Counted from the first letter of the stretch, positions 1 to 6,761 are shown. The stretch is 32,299 nt of DNA from Spirochaetia bacterium (GCA_025997795.1 BNVB01000022.1:1-32299); one strand, 5' to 3'. Program-made: numbers and translations. The notes: generated by a model from the letters alone, not told the origin.

Positions 1-7
1 GGATTTT

Positions 8-364
8 ATGGAACTCTGCAAAAAAATCGTCACCCATGGTTTGGCCCTGACGGTAAAATCCGCAAAAAATATCAACGACGGAGTAGAATTTATCGTCATT
101 GAAAACGACTCCGCCAAGTGGAAAAATTCCCGCAAGCAGCCCCGGCTTATGCGGATCTACCGTTCCCCGGATATGGTGGACGAAGGAAAGATCCGTTCGG
201 CGCTGGACGATGCCAAAACCCAAAACATGAACCGTGCCATGGTAATTACCAGCGCCGGATTTACCCGCTCCGCTCTGGACTATGCCGAATCACGGCCGGT
301 GGAACTCTACAACAAGGATACCTTACAGGCGCTGCTCAAACAAAGCGCCCAGGCCGGAACATGA
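8..364 (+). CDS. Mrr-like restriction-endonuclease-fold protein, possibly 5'-partial
   Basis: A 118-residue reading frame starts at an ATG only 7 bases into the window. The frame stays open to the window edge, so the true start may lie upstream. The C-terminal half (residues ~78-112: VITSAGFTRSALDYAE, then PVELYNKDTLQALL) resembles the end of the Mrr/PD-(D/E)XK fold, where a strand ending in a G-x-F/Y turn is followed by a helix and a short E-L-[YI] strand. I do not see the complete D...ExK catalytic set, so it may be partial or inactive. It overlaps the next gene by ATGA (361-364), which implies translational coupling. Fold assignment is inference; function is unknown. Confidence 0.55.
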   Translation: MELCKKIVTHGLALTVKSAKNINDGVEFIVIENDSAKWKNSRKQPRLMRIYRSPDMVDEGKIRSALDDAKTQNMNRAMVITSAGFTRSALDYAESRPVELYNKDTLQALLKQSAQAGT

Positions 365-1032
365 AGATCCTCTGCATCGCCGATCAGATCGATCCGCTGG
401 TGTATTCCCCCGCCATTAAAACCAGGTTCCGCGATGTGGACATGGTACTTTCCGCCGGAGACCTGCCCCTTGACTACCTTGATTTTACCGCCTCAAGCCT
501 TAACTGTCCCCTTTTTTTTGTGTTCGGCAACCACCAGCTGGAAGAATACCAGACCTGCCGGAACATGACAAAAAGTTCCCCCCTCTTGTTCAGGGAAAGA
601 AATCCCGCCGTCATGGCCCATGTGGGTTCTTCGGTACGCCGGGAAGGAGGGCTGATTATTGCGGGGCTGGGGGGCTCCAGGCGATACAACCGGGGAAACA
701 ACCAGTATACTGAAGGAGGGATGCTGCTGGAAATCTGGAAACTTTTTCCCCGGCTGCTCTTTAACCGGATCTTCCGGGGCCGCTGGCTGGACATTCTCTT
801 AACCCATGCGGCTCCCCGGGGAATTCACGATAAACCTGACCCCTGCCATCTGGGGTTTAAGTGTTTTCTTTGGTTTATGCGGGCCTTTAAACCCCGGTAT
901 CTTATTCACGGCCATATTCACCTTTACGATCTTTCGGATATTCGTACCACCAGGTACAACAGTACCATGGTAATCAACGCATACAGCCAATACCTTATTA
1001 ACATGGAACAGGGAGAGACATCAGAAAAATGA
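361..1032 (+). CDS. Calcineurin-like metallophosphoesterase
   Basis: The protein has 223 residues when started at the ATG of the ATGA overlap; a longer in-frame extension back to 118 only shadows the previous gene and is not used. Metallophosphoesterase motifs appear in order: D8 in IADQID (family D-x-H, but the His position is not conserved here), GD at 33-34, GNH at 56-58, a His in LLTHAAP around residue 143, and HGHIH near residue 181. These residues normally hold a dinuclear metal centre that hydrolyses phosphoesters. There is no signal peptide, so it is probably cytoplasmic. It ends in another ATGA overlap (1029-1032) with the ParB-like gene, so the three genes form one translationally coupled unit. 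The substrate cannot be read from sequence. Confidence 0.85.
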   Translation: MKILCIADQIDPLVYSPAIKTRFRDVDMVLSAGDLPLDYLDFTASSLNCPLFFVFGNHQLEEYQTCRNMTKSSPLLFRERNPAVMAHVGSSVRREGGLIIAGLGGSRRYNRGNNQYTEGGMLLEIWKLFPRLLFNRIFRGRWLDILLTHAAPRGIHDKPDPCHLGFKCFLWFMRAFKPRYLIHGHIHLYDLSDIRTTRYNSTMVINAYSQYLINMEQGETSEK

Positions 1033-1949
1033 ACGAAATACAGCGTCAGGCATCGGAAGATTTTTCCAAAGCCCGGACAAAAGAATTTTTTTCCCGGATT
1101 ATGCATTTTATGGACACCGACAAAAACCGGCTGCTTTCGTTAAACGATGTCCGGGAAATTCTTAAACCCCGGGGGGAAAGTTACAAGGGCATGAGCACCG
1201 TGCCGATAGAACTTATCGTAGGAAGCGAAGGCCGTTACCGGGACTTTAACAAATATTTTTTACCCCGGAGAGAACACCTCCGGTCCCGGTGGGAACGGGT
1301 GGACGAAGCCCGGCTTAACGACATCACCCTGCCGCCGATACAACTCTACGAAATAGGCGGCGTGTACTTTGTCCGGGACGGGAATCACCGGGTGTCGGTG
1401 GCCAGAGCCCAGGGCGTGGAAATGGTAGATGCCGAAGTAATAAGCCTTTCCACAGAAATTCAGCTTAGTCCCAACATGACCATAGACCAGTTACGCTCTG
1501 TCCTGCTCAAGTACGAAAAGATCTTTTTTTATGAAAAGACCAGTTTTAAGGAGCTTACCGGCTGCGATACCCTCAACTTTACCCGGCCCGGCCGTTATGA
1601 TGTAATCTACAATCATATCCTGGTTCACAAATATTACCTTAACCAGGATCAAACGGGGGAAGTTTCTTTCTCCAATGCCCTGGTTTCCTGGTACAACAAT
1701 GTGTACGATCCTATTATCAGTATTATTAAAGAAGACAATCTTGTTTCTCTTTTTCCCCAGCGTACGCCGGGAGACCTCTATGTATGGATTGTCAAACATT
1801 GGGACATTCTCAAAAAAAAATACGGCATCCACTATTCCCTCTACGACGCGGTCCACGATTTTAGGAACCGTTTTGGCAAACGTAAAGCAGCAACACCCTT
1901 TGCCTTGATCAAATCCTTCCTGTCCGGTATCTTTGGCACAAGGAGATAA
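1029..1949 (+). CDS. ParB/Srx-fold domain protein
   Basis: The protein has 306 residues. The middle holds a ParB/sulfiredoxin-like fold: a strand LPPIQLYEIGGVYFV followed by RDGNHRVSVARAQG (residues ~117-130), the D-G-N-H-R box used by ParB-like proteins to bind nucleotide or phosphate. It lacks the helix-turn-helix and partner domains of a chromosome-partitioning ParB, and the C-terminal ~150 residues are Tyr- and Lys-rich with no domain I recognise. It starts inside the phosphoesterase stop codon (ATGA). This looks like a stand-alone ParB-like protein of unknown role, not plasmid partition; the coupled phosphoesterase suggests a joint nucleotide- or phosphate-related task (inference). Confidence 0.75.
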   Translation: MNEIQRQASEDFSKARTKEFFSRIMHFMDTDKNRLLSLNDVREILKPRGESYKGMSTVPIELIVGSEGRYRDFNKYFLPRREHLRSRWERVDEARLNDITLPPIQLYEIGGVYFVRDGNHRVSVARAQGVEMVDAEVISLSTEIQLSPNMTIDQLRSVLLKYEKIFFYEKTSFKELTGCDTLNFTRPGRYDVIYNHILVHKYYLNQDQTGEVSFSNALVSWYNNVYDPIISIIKEDNLVSLFPQRTPGDLYVWIVKHWDILKKKYGIHYSLYDAVHDFRNRFGKRKAATPFALIKSFLSGIFGTRR

Positions 1950-1951
1950 CA

Positions 1952-2851
1952 ATGCCAGTACTTTCAATACAATCACATGTGGTATACGGCCACGCAGGCA
2001 ATAGTGCGGCGGTCTTTCCCATCCAGCGTCTGGGCAGAGAAGTTTGGGCAATCAATACCGTAGAATTTTCAAACCATACCGGTTACAAGGCATGGCGGGG
2101 AGAAGCCCTAAGCCCCCGCCTGGTGGAAGAACTTGTTCTGGGGCTGGAAGAACGGGATGTGCTTAAACAGTGCGAAGCAGTTCTTTCCGGTTACCTTGGA
2201 GATCCTGTTACCGGCAGAGCGATTATCGCCGCGGTTAAAAAGGTCCGCTCCCATGCGCCGGAAGTTATCTACTGCTGCGATCCTGTTATGGGAGATGTGG
2301 GCCGGGGTTTTTATGTAAAGCCCGAAATTCCGGATATCTTTAAAAACGAAGTTATTCCCCTGGCGGATATTATTACTCCCAATCAATTTGAACTGGATGC
2401 TCTTACGGGGAAACGGACCGAAACCCTGGAAGATGTATGTAAGGCAGTGGAACAGCTCCATGCAGCGGGGCCAAAGATTATCCTCGTGACCAGCCTTAAA
2501 ACAGAACCGGCGGAGGCTGGAAGGGATACAACGGCTTCACCGGCGGCGCGGAATTCCCCCGCCATCGGCATGCTTGTTTCCAACCGGAAAGAAGTGTACC
2601 GGATCAGCACGCCGGAACTGTACTTTGAAAACAGTACCGCCATGGCCGGTTCGGGAGATCTTACCACCTCGGTATTTCTTTCCCGGTATCTGGAAACAGC
2701 GGACATCAAGTCTGCTCTGGAATATACTGCCGCGGCGGTTTACGGAATCATGGAGGCGACCCACAAAGCAAACAGCCGGGAACTGCTCTTAATTGCCGCC
2801 CAGGATGCCCTTGCGGGGAAGGATACACCCTTCCGGGCGGAACGGCTCTAG
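1952..2851 (+). CDS. pdxY: Pyridoxal kinase (PdxY type)
   Basis: This ribokinase-fold kinase phosphorylates pyridoxal to pyridoxal 5'-phosphate in the vitamin B6 salvage pathway. Recognisable parts are the N-terminal SIQSHVVYGHAGNSAAVFP, the NTVEFSNHTGY substrate loop, CDPVMGD, the ITPNQFELDALTG segment, and GSGD near residue 233 (usually GxGD with the catalytic Asp). The C-terminal helix EYTAAAVYGIME also matches the PdxY family. Length (299) is slightly above the usual 285-290 because of an Ala/Pro/Thr-rich insert at residues ~189-207 before IGMLVS. The start is supported by AGGAGA 7 bases upstream, 2 bases after the previous stop, so it belongs to the same operon. Confidence 0.9.
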   Translation: MPVLSIQSHVVYGHAGNSAAVFPIQRLGREVWAINTVEFSNHTGYKAWRGEALSPRLVEELVLGLEERDVLKQCEAVLSGYLGDPVTGRAIIAAVKKVRSHAPEVIYCCDPVMGDVGRGFYVKPEIPDIFKNEVIPLADIITPNQFELDALTGKRTETLEDVCKAVEQLHAAGPKIILVTSLKTEPAEAGRDTTASPAARNSPAIGMLVSNRKEVYRISTPELYFENSTAMAGSGDLTTSVFLSRYLETADIKSALEYTAAAVYGIMEATHKANSRELLLIAAQDALAGKDTPFRAERL

Positions 2852-2852
2852 G

Positions 2853-3812
2853 ATGGGTCTAACGCGGGATGATATTTTCCTTAAAGCGCCCTATAAGCGC
2901 TTTAAGGAATTTGTCTGCCCCGGGATAGACCGCTTTGCCCTGCTCTGTTCTGTTCTGGAAGAAAACGCCCTCCCTTTTGAAGTTTTAAAACTTGCCGAAA
3001 AACGCCACATTGTTTTATCCAGCGGTTTTACAAAGGAAACGGCAGTCATATTTACCGCCCATTATGATCGTACCTTGAACAGTCCCGGGGCCAACGACAA
3101 CGGAGCGGCGGTATTCCAGCTTGTAGAAACGGCGCTCCGTATTTCCGGAGGGGAACCTTCGCTCCGCAGGGGCCCGGCGGAGTATGCCGGTAACGGCGCT
3201 GACGAAAGCAAAACCGCCGCTAACGGCGCACTTTTTATTTTTACCGACGGGGAAGAACTTTCCTGCGGCGAAAACCTGCAGCACCAGGGATCCTACAATT
3301 TGGGATTGTACCTGCGGGAAAAAGGACTGGGAGACGGACGGATTTTTACCTTTGACGCCTGCGGCGCGGGAGATACCTTGATTATTTCTACTGCGGCGGA
3401 TGAACTTTTAAAACAAAAAAAAGGACCGGGGGCAGAAACAGCCCGCCGCAAGGTAGGAACACTCCGCGGAGCGGCCCTGGAAGCCGCCCGGTTTTGCCTC
3501 CTGGAAAAAGTGATGCTGCTTCCCACGCCTTTTTCCGAAGATGCCGGTTTTCTTCTTGCCGGCATGGCGGCCCAGACCATTACCGTATTACCCCAAAGTG
3601 AAGCGGCCGCTTTTGCCTCGCTGGTGCGCCGCCGGGGGAACAGCGGGCTTTATGAAACAAAAACCGGCGACCTGCTCTCTGCCGCCCCGGCAGAGAGCAG
3701 GCTTATCCCCGAAACCTGGCGGAGCCTTAACGGCCCCGCCGACAGCCCCCTCCGGCTTACGCCGGAACACTGGAAAACGGTAACAGCCTTTGCCACTGCC
3801 CTGGCGGAATGA
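2853..3812 (+). CDS. M28-family zinc peptidase-like protein
   Basis: The protein has 319 residues from the ATG one base after the pdxY stop; an upstream in-frame ATG at 2793 lies inside pdxY and is less likely. Zinc-ligand motifs of M28 aminopeptidases are present: TAHYD (H70), GANDNGA (D82), DGEE (E134/E135) and FDACG (D168). The expected final His near the C-terminus is not obvious. There is no signal peptide or transmembrane segment, so a cytoplasmic enzyme is likely. A low-complexity insert (residues ~100-124, with duplicated N-G-A) sits between the D82 and DGEE motifs. The reaction is presumably release of N-terminal amino acids or a related amide hydrolysis; the substrate is unknown. 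Confidence 0.75.
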   Translation: MGLTRDDIFLKAPYKRFKEFVCPGIDRFALLCSVLEENALPFEVLKLAEKRHIVLSSGFTKETAVIFTAHYDRTLNSPGANDNGAAVFQLVETALRISGGEPSLRRGPAEYAGNGADESKTAANGALFIFTDGEELSCGENLQHQGSYNLGLYLREKGLGDGRIFTFDACGAGDTLIISTAADELLKQKKGPGAETARRKVGTLRGAALEAARFCLLEKVMLLPTPFSEDAGFLLAGMAAQTITVLPQSEAAAFASLVRRRGNSGLYETKTGDLLSAAPAESRLIPETWRSLNGPADSPLRLTPEHWKTVTAFATALAE

Positions 3813-3871
3813 AACGGACAAATGGCCGTACGGTAAAAATCAACTTTCCACGGGGGAGTTATGCTCCCATG

Positions 3872-3972
3872 ATACTTTACTATTAAATCGCGGATTTGTT
3901 TTACCTGATAAGGCTTTGCTTTTGGACCGTCAGGTTGAATATTAATAATTTCATCAATACCCCGCCGCAAGT
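3872..3972 (-). pseudogene. Remnant of a HicA-like toxin C-terminus
   Basis: On the minus strand this stretch encodes SH, then GIDEIINIQPDG, then KAKPYQVKQIRDLIVKY. The pattern (I/L-N-I-Q then A-K-P-Y-Q-V-[KR]-Q) matches my memory of the C-terminus of some HicA-like toxins. No N-terminal half or start codon precedes it, because the inverted-repeat element begins exactly at 3973. After Y the frame runs on into unrelated residues with no stop. I read it as a toxin gene cut by the element insertion and decayed. The family assignment is from memory and only moderately sure. Confidence 0.4.
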
Positions 3973-4604
3973 GGCTAAACTTGACCCACAAAACCAAAAA
4001 TGAAGAAGAAAAACCGCGAAGGCGCCTAAGGCGACCAAGGAAGATGATGAACCTACCCCGAAGGTCTTCTCTTCTCCTTTGCGCGCCTTAGTCGCGCGGT
4101 AAAAAAATCTTAAGAGCCTCCTTGTAGAATCACCCGCTTTATCCCATCTTTCAGATGTTGGGTATTGAAATTGAACAAAAAACCGAGAGAAATATCTGAA
4201 AGCCGCATATACGTGAGTATTTGGGCCAAATGGATATCGGTGAGCTCTTTTACTGCCTTGTTCTCGATGATTATTTGGTTATGCTCAACGACCATGTCAA
4301 TACGATATCCGCACTCAATGGTCATCCCTCTATATATAAGGGGTAACGATTTTTCACATTCCACAAAAAAACCTTGTTGGGTAAGTTCATATTGTAAACA
4401 AGCTTGATAAGCGCTCTCCAGCAGGCCTGGACCCAGGAATGAATGGACATTGTAGGCACAATTCAGTACTTTTTTAGCCAGATTCTCCTGTTCCTGGGTT
4501 ACCACTTTCTCTTCCTCTTCCCCTTCGTCGCCTTTGGCACCATCGCGGTTAAAAAATCTTAATCCCTAATTTACTATACGCTGATTTCTGGGTCAAGTTT
4601 AGCC
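3973..4604. mobile_element. 632-bp element with 16-bp terminal inverted repeats carrying a GxxExxY gene
   Basis: The ends are perfect 16-bp inverted repeats: GGCTAAACTTGACCCA at 3973-3988 and its reverse complement at 4589-4604. Inside the left end is an imperfect hairpin (arms near 4013-4041 and 4082-4101, rich in GGCGCC/CCTTAG). Inside the right end is the arm CGTCGCC...CCATCGCGGTT (about 4528-4552) followed by CTTAATCCCTAATTTAC. Both flanks match the gene-less copy at 5789-5950. The only gene inside is the GxxExxY protein; there is no transposase, so movement would need help in trans. No clear target-site duplication is visible at the outer edges. Confidence 0.65.
4110..4505 (-). CDS. GxxExxY family protein (PD-(D/E)XK-like)
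   Basis: The protein has 131 residues with a GTG start; GAGGAAGAGAAA directly upstream acts as ribosome binding site and is itself part of the repeated flank of the element. The signature GxxExxY motif is visible as G-L-L-E-S-A-Y within FLGPGLLESAYQACLQYEL (residues ~23-41). The second half has GYRIDMVV and IIIENKAV, a D...E-x-K arrangement like PD-(D/E)XK nucleases. Biochemical function of this family is not established. The gene lies wholly inside a TIR-bounded element, so it looks like cargo or the reason the element persists (inference). Confidence 0.88.
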   Translation of the reverse strand: MVTQEQENLAKKVLNCAYNVHSFLGPGLLESAYQACLQYELTQQGFFVECEKSLPLIYRGMTIECGYRIDMVVEHNQIIIENKAVKELTDIHLAQILTYMRLSDISLGFLFNFNTQHLKDGIKRVILQGGS

Positions 4605-4750
4605 TGAAGGACGGGGTATTATTTCCTGTAAGGGTCATTATACATAGAGTGAAATACCGTACGGAAGACACCCCTCGTCCGCAGTCTGTCCACAAAGTAA
4701 GGCCGGACTTTAGCCGTACTTTGTGGACAGACACTTACCTGCTTAGCGCG
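4605..4750. other. Short non-coding gap with one perfect inverted repeat
   Basis: Between the element end and the lipoprotein stop I see no convincing gene. The notable content is the 16-bp inverted repeat at 4684-4732, described separately. The segment TATACATAGAGTG near 4649 is AT-rich, but no paired -35 box is evident. Confidence 0.5.
4684..4732. repeat. Perfect 16-bp inverted repeat with 17-base loop
   Basis: GTCTGTCCACAAAGTA (4684-4699) is exactly mirrored by TACTTTGTGGACAGAC (4717-4732). The loop contains GGACTTTAG, which shares the CTTTAG core of other hairpins in this window. It lies just past the stop of the minus-strand lipoprotein gene and could end its transcript, but no T-run follows on that strand. 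It may equally be an element end. Confidence 0.8.
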
Positions 4751-5347
4751 TTAAAAAGCGCGGATGGGACGGACATAACAGGGCTTATCCTTTTTGGAGT
4801 TATACTGGGGGCCAGTGGTAAAATTTTGAGAAACCGCAACGGAACTATCGTATTCCGATGAGGACCAATACTCATCGTTGGCAGTTTTGTCTATATGCGC
4901 TTTTTCCTTGTACATCTGGTTCAGTTCGTCCTTGCTGGGGAGGAACCAGTCGTTTTTGCCGCCGCCGCGGTAATCGACGCAACCTTTTGCCGGATTTGCG
5001 TTAGGGTCTGCCGCACGTATCGCCGCAGTATTGGCATAGCCCATCCCGATGGCGGTTTCTTTCGTGTCGAGTATGGAAAGCCAATCACCAGTACCCTCGG
5101 GAGGAGGTAAAAATTGCGGGGAAGCCCATACAAACTTTCCTAAATCCACCGGAGCCGCTTCAAGGTAATGGTAGGTTCCTTTATCTTTTACGGCAAAGCC
5201 CGTTTCACTTACATAGAAAATTTTCCCGCCGCCGGGGCCGGTCCCGCCGATGGTATACTCGCCGCCTGCTCCGCCGCAGGATAAAACCGCAGCAAACAGA
5301 ATTGTTGTAAAAACCACTCCTCTTAATAACTGTACTTTCTTTTTCAT
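4751..5347 (-). CDS. DUF1566-type lipoprotein
   Basis: The protein has 198 residues. The N-terminus MKKKVQLLRGVVFTTILFAAVLSCGG is a lipoprotein signal with the spirochaete-style lipobox VLSC (Cys at ~24), so the mature protein should be lipid-anchored. The sequence YTIGGTGPGGGKIFYV opens a DUF1566 (Lcl, FGE/C-lectin-like) domain, continued by YHYLEAAP, GKNDWFLPSKDELNQMY, EYWSSSEYD and the terminal CYVRPIRAF. The start is supported by AGAGGAG upstream on the minus strand. DUF1566 lipoproteins are numerous in treponemes; a ligand is not known. It sits between two copies of the inverted-repeat element. Confidence 0.9.
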   Translation of the reverse strand: MKKKVQLLRGVVFTTILFAAVLSCGGAGGEYTIGGTGPGGGKIFYVSETGFAVKDKGTYHYLEAAPVDLGKFVWASPQFLPPPEGTGDWLSILDTKETAIGMGYANTAAIRAADPNANPAKGCVDYRGGGKNDWFLPSKDELNQMYKEKAHIDKTANDEYWSSSEYDSSVAVSQNFTTGPQYNSKKDKPCYVRPIRAF

Positions 5348-5421
5348 TTCTTTACTCCTCTATAAATTTTTCCCTGCCCATGACAGGGTTTGAGACCAAA
5401 AGGGTTGAGTGGAAAAGGGTT

Positions 5422-5463
5422 CCGCTTTAGCGGGTTCCGGCTTTAGCGGAAACCGGGATTCCG
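5422..5463. repeat. CTTTAG hairpin repeats, two in tandem
   Basis: CCGC-TTTA-GCGG (5422-5433) is followed by GGTTCC-g-GC-TTTA-GC-GGAAACC (5433-5454), a stem with one bulged base, then GGGATTCC. The second unit is nearly identical to the copy inside the RNase gene at 26177-26207, where the bulged base is A. Confidence 0.75.
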
Positions 5464-5541
5464 TCAGACAAGACGGTATAGAGCCGGAGAAATTTATGGG
5501 CAAGTTCAGCGGGAAAAGAATTTTTGTTAAAGGGTTACTAT

Positions 5542-5562
5542 GAGAGAGAGAGAGAGAGAGAG
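5542..5562. repeat. GA dinucleotide microsatellite, (GA)10 plus G
   Basis: Twenty-one bases of uninterrupted GA repeat, about 180 bases upstream (on the minus strand) of the DUF1566 lipoprotein start. Such tracts slip during replication. No ORF crossing it looks real. Confidence 0.9.
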
Positions 5563-5603
5563 CAATTTTCGTGCCAAGTTACGGGCTTTCTCATAAATTT
5601 AAT

Positions 5604-5652
5604 GCTAATTTATGAAAAAAGATATGTCAAGGGTTTTTCCTTGCTTGGAGGG
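5604..5652. repeat. 49-bp direct repeat, copy 1
   Basis: It runs from GCTAATTTATG to CTTGGAGGG and differs by a single base from 5951-5999. Read on the minus strand it contains TTGACA with TAGCAT 17 bases further on, so it could be a weak promoter. Confidence 0.85.
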
Positions 5653-5788
5653 CAAATTCGTATTATTTTGTTAGGAAATGTGGTTGCACGGGGAATTAAT
5701 GCAAATCTCGAGGAGGAGCCAAGGCCTCTTTCCCTCCGTTGGGGAAATTTGCTCTTTTTTATTCGCCGGGGGGTCGAATACCCCTTCA

Positions 5789-5950
5789 GGCTAAACTTGA
5801 CCCACAAATCAAAAATGAAGAAGAAAAACCGCGATGGCGCCGAAGGCGACCAAGGAAGATGATGGACCAATCAGCCCCCCTATTCCTCTTCCCCTTCGTC
5901 GCCTTTGGCGCCATCGCGGTTAAAAATTCTTAATCCCTAATTTACTATAC
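5789..5950. mobile_element. Gene-less (MITE-like) relative of the GxxExxY element
   Basis: It begins with the same 16 bases as the 632-bp element (5789-5804) and continues with the same AATGAAGAAG...AACCGCGATGGCGCC arm. A short spacer follows, then the matching right arm CGTCGCCTTTGGCGCC...GCGGTT and CTTAATCCCTAATTTAC. The two arms form a long hairpin (roughly 5826-5849 with 5898-5922). There is no gene in the loop, and the right terminal repeat is missing: sequence switches into the 49-bp direct repeat at 5951. Confidence 0.65.
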
Positions 5951-5999
5951 GCTAATTTATGAAAAAAGATATGTCAAGTGTTTTTCCTTGCTTGGAGGG
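5951..5999. repeat. 49-bp direct repeat, copy 2
   Basis: Matches 5604-5652 with one mismatch. The pair brackets 5653-5950, so recombination between them would delete the gene-less element copy. Confidence 0.85.
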
Positions 6000-6040
6000 A
6001 AAAATACACTGTTTTAATAGTTGAGCCGCTGCCTTGTTTT

Positions 6041-6391
6041 TCACTTTTCTATTTCCATAAAGCCATTCACTATATCAAGAACATCTAACAAAATATCATC
6101 TGCCACATTTTCAATATATTCAAAATTTCGTGCATTTATGTCGAGCGTTCTTACTTGGTCGCATAGGATTACCCCGGTAGTTTTTGTCCTATCATCTAAT
6201 TTTATATGAAAAGGATGATCCTTATCCCTGTTTGTTATGGGACAGACAATAGCCAACTTTGAAAAATTATTAAAACTTTCGTTACTTACTATCAAAGCAG
6301 GCCTTCGGCCTCGTTGTTCATGACCAGCTTGCGGGTCAATCGGCAGCGGAGCAGCCGCATCAAGCCAAATTATATCTCCCTGTTTTACCAT
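6041..6391 (-). CDS. mazF: MazF/PemK-type mRNA interferase toxin
   Basis: The protein has 116 residues from the ATG at 6391; a longer frame begins inside mazE and is not used. GDIIWLDAAAP and then GHEQRGRRPALIVSNESFN are the typical N-terminal strands of the PemK/MazF beta-barrel, followed by VCPITNR and LDDRTKTTGVILCDQVRTLD. MazF toxins cleave mRNA at short motifs and are held inactive by MazE. AGGAAAAGAAC precedes the start, and the start overlaps the mazE stop by 7 bases (6385-6391), so translation is coupled. The family signature residues are intact and length is normal. Confidence 0.93.
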   Translation of the reverse strand: MVKQGDIIWLDAAAPLPIDPQAGHEQRGRRPALIVSNESFNNFSKLAIVCPITNRDKDHPFHIKLDDRTKTTGVILCDQVRTLDINARNFEYIENVADDILLDVLDIVNGFMEIEK

Positions 6392-6642
6392 AGTTCTTTT
6401 CCTACGGGTCGCCCCCAATCTATTTCTACTTGATTTTCAGGAGTAACGTTTTTGCCATAAAAATTTACAAGCCGTTCTTTGGTGGTTTTATGTTTTGGGG
6501 CGTATGTTTTTTTTATGATAATTGCTTCATTTTCTACCAAAACATCAACCGTATCATTTTCAGCCATATTGAGATTTTGCAGGAAAACCTTTGGGAGCCG
6601 TATCCCTTGACTATTACCCCATTTAACAATTGCCGTTGTCAT
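6385..6642 (-). CDS. mazE: MazE/AbrB-type antitoxin
   Basis: The protein has 85 residues. The N-terminal MTTAIVKWGNSQGIRLPKVF is the swapped-hairpin AbrB DNA-binding fold of MazE. The C-terminal part (NFYGKNVTPENQVEIDWGRPVGKELW) is the flexible tail that in MazE wraps the toxin; DWGRPVG is typical. A purine-rich AGAGGGGGAG stretch lies upstream of the start. A palindrome overlapping its promoter at 6667-6685 suggests autoregulation by the MazE-MazF complex, as known for the family. Confidence 0.93.
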   Translation of the reverse strand: MTTAIVKWGNSQGIRLPKVFLQNLNMAENDTVDVLVENEAIIIKKTYAPKHKTTKERLVNFYGKNVTPENQVEIDWGRPVGKELW

Positions 6643-6666
6643 ACTTATTATTCTCCCCCTCTGTTG

Positions 6667-6704
6667 GGATATACTAAGTATATCCTACTCTATCATAAAG
6701 TCAA
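6667..6704 (-). promoter_or_regulatory. mazEF promoter with overlapping palindromic operator
   Basis: On the minus strand TTGACT (6699-6704) and TATACT (6677-6682) are 16 bases apart. The perfect palindrome GGATATACT-A-AGTATATCC (6667-6685) covers the -10 box, a good place for MazE binding to block transcription. Confidence 0.7.
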
Positions 6705-6737
6705 GGGTTTTTACATTATTTTATTGGTTTTTTGAAA

Positions 6738-6760
6738 GCCACCCCAAACTGATGGATGGC
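6738..6760 (-). terminator. Candidate terminator of the pgi / flavin-reductase unit
   Basis: Read on the minus strand, GCCATCC and GGGTGGC pair (one G-T wobble) 2 bases after the flavin-reductase stop and are followed by TTTC. The T-run is short, so strength is uncertain. Confidence 0.4.
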
Positions 6761-6761
6761 A

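Larger units (their letters stand above)
5348..6040. other. 693-base gene-free stretch built mostly of repeats
   Basis: No ORF here has a recognisable product; the longest frames cross obvious repeats. In order it holds a tandem CTTTAG hairpin block (5422-5463), a GA microsatellite (5542-5562), a 49-bp direct repeat (5604-5652 and 5951-5999), a gene-less copy of the GxxExxY element (5789-5950), and AT-rich sequence up to the mazF stop. The composition differs from the flanking housekeeping genes. Confidence 0.7.

Noticed and set aside
118..360. Upstream extension of the metallophosphoesterase frame
   Set aside because: The frame overlaps the Mrr-like gene; the ATG at 361 in the ATGA overlap begins the conserved fold.
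3650..3871. Continuation of the hicA-like frame to the left
   Set aside because: It crosses the end of the M28 gene on the opposite strand and has no family-like residues after K-Y.
4684..4732. Intrinsic terminator for the DUF1566 lipoprotein
   Set aside because: The stem is perfect but no T-run follows on the minus strand, so it is listed only as an inverted repeat.
5524..5933. Overlapping ORFs of 60-112 residues on both strands
   Set aside because: They consist of the microsatellite, direct repeats and element arms; none has a ribosome-binding site with a plausible protein.
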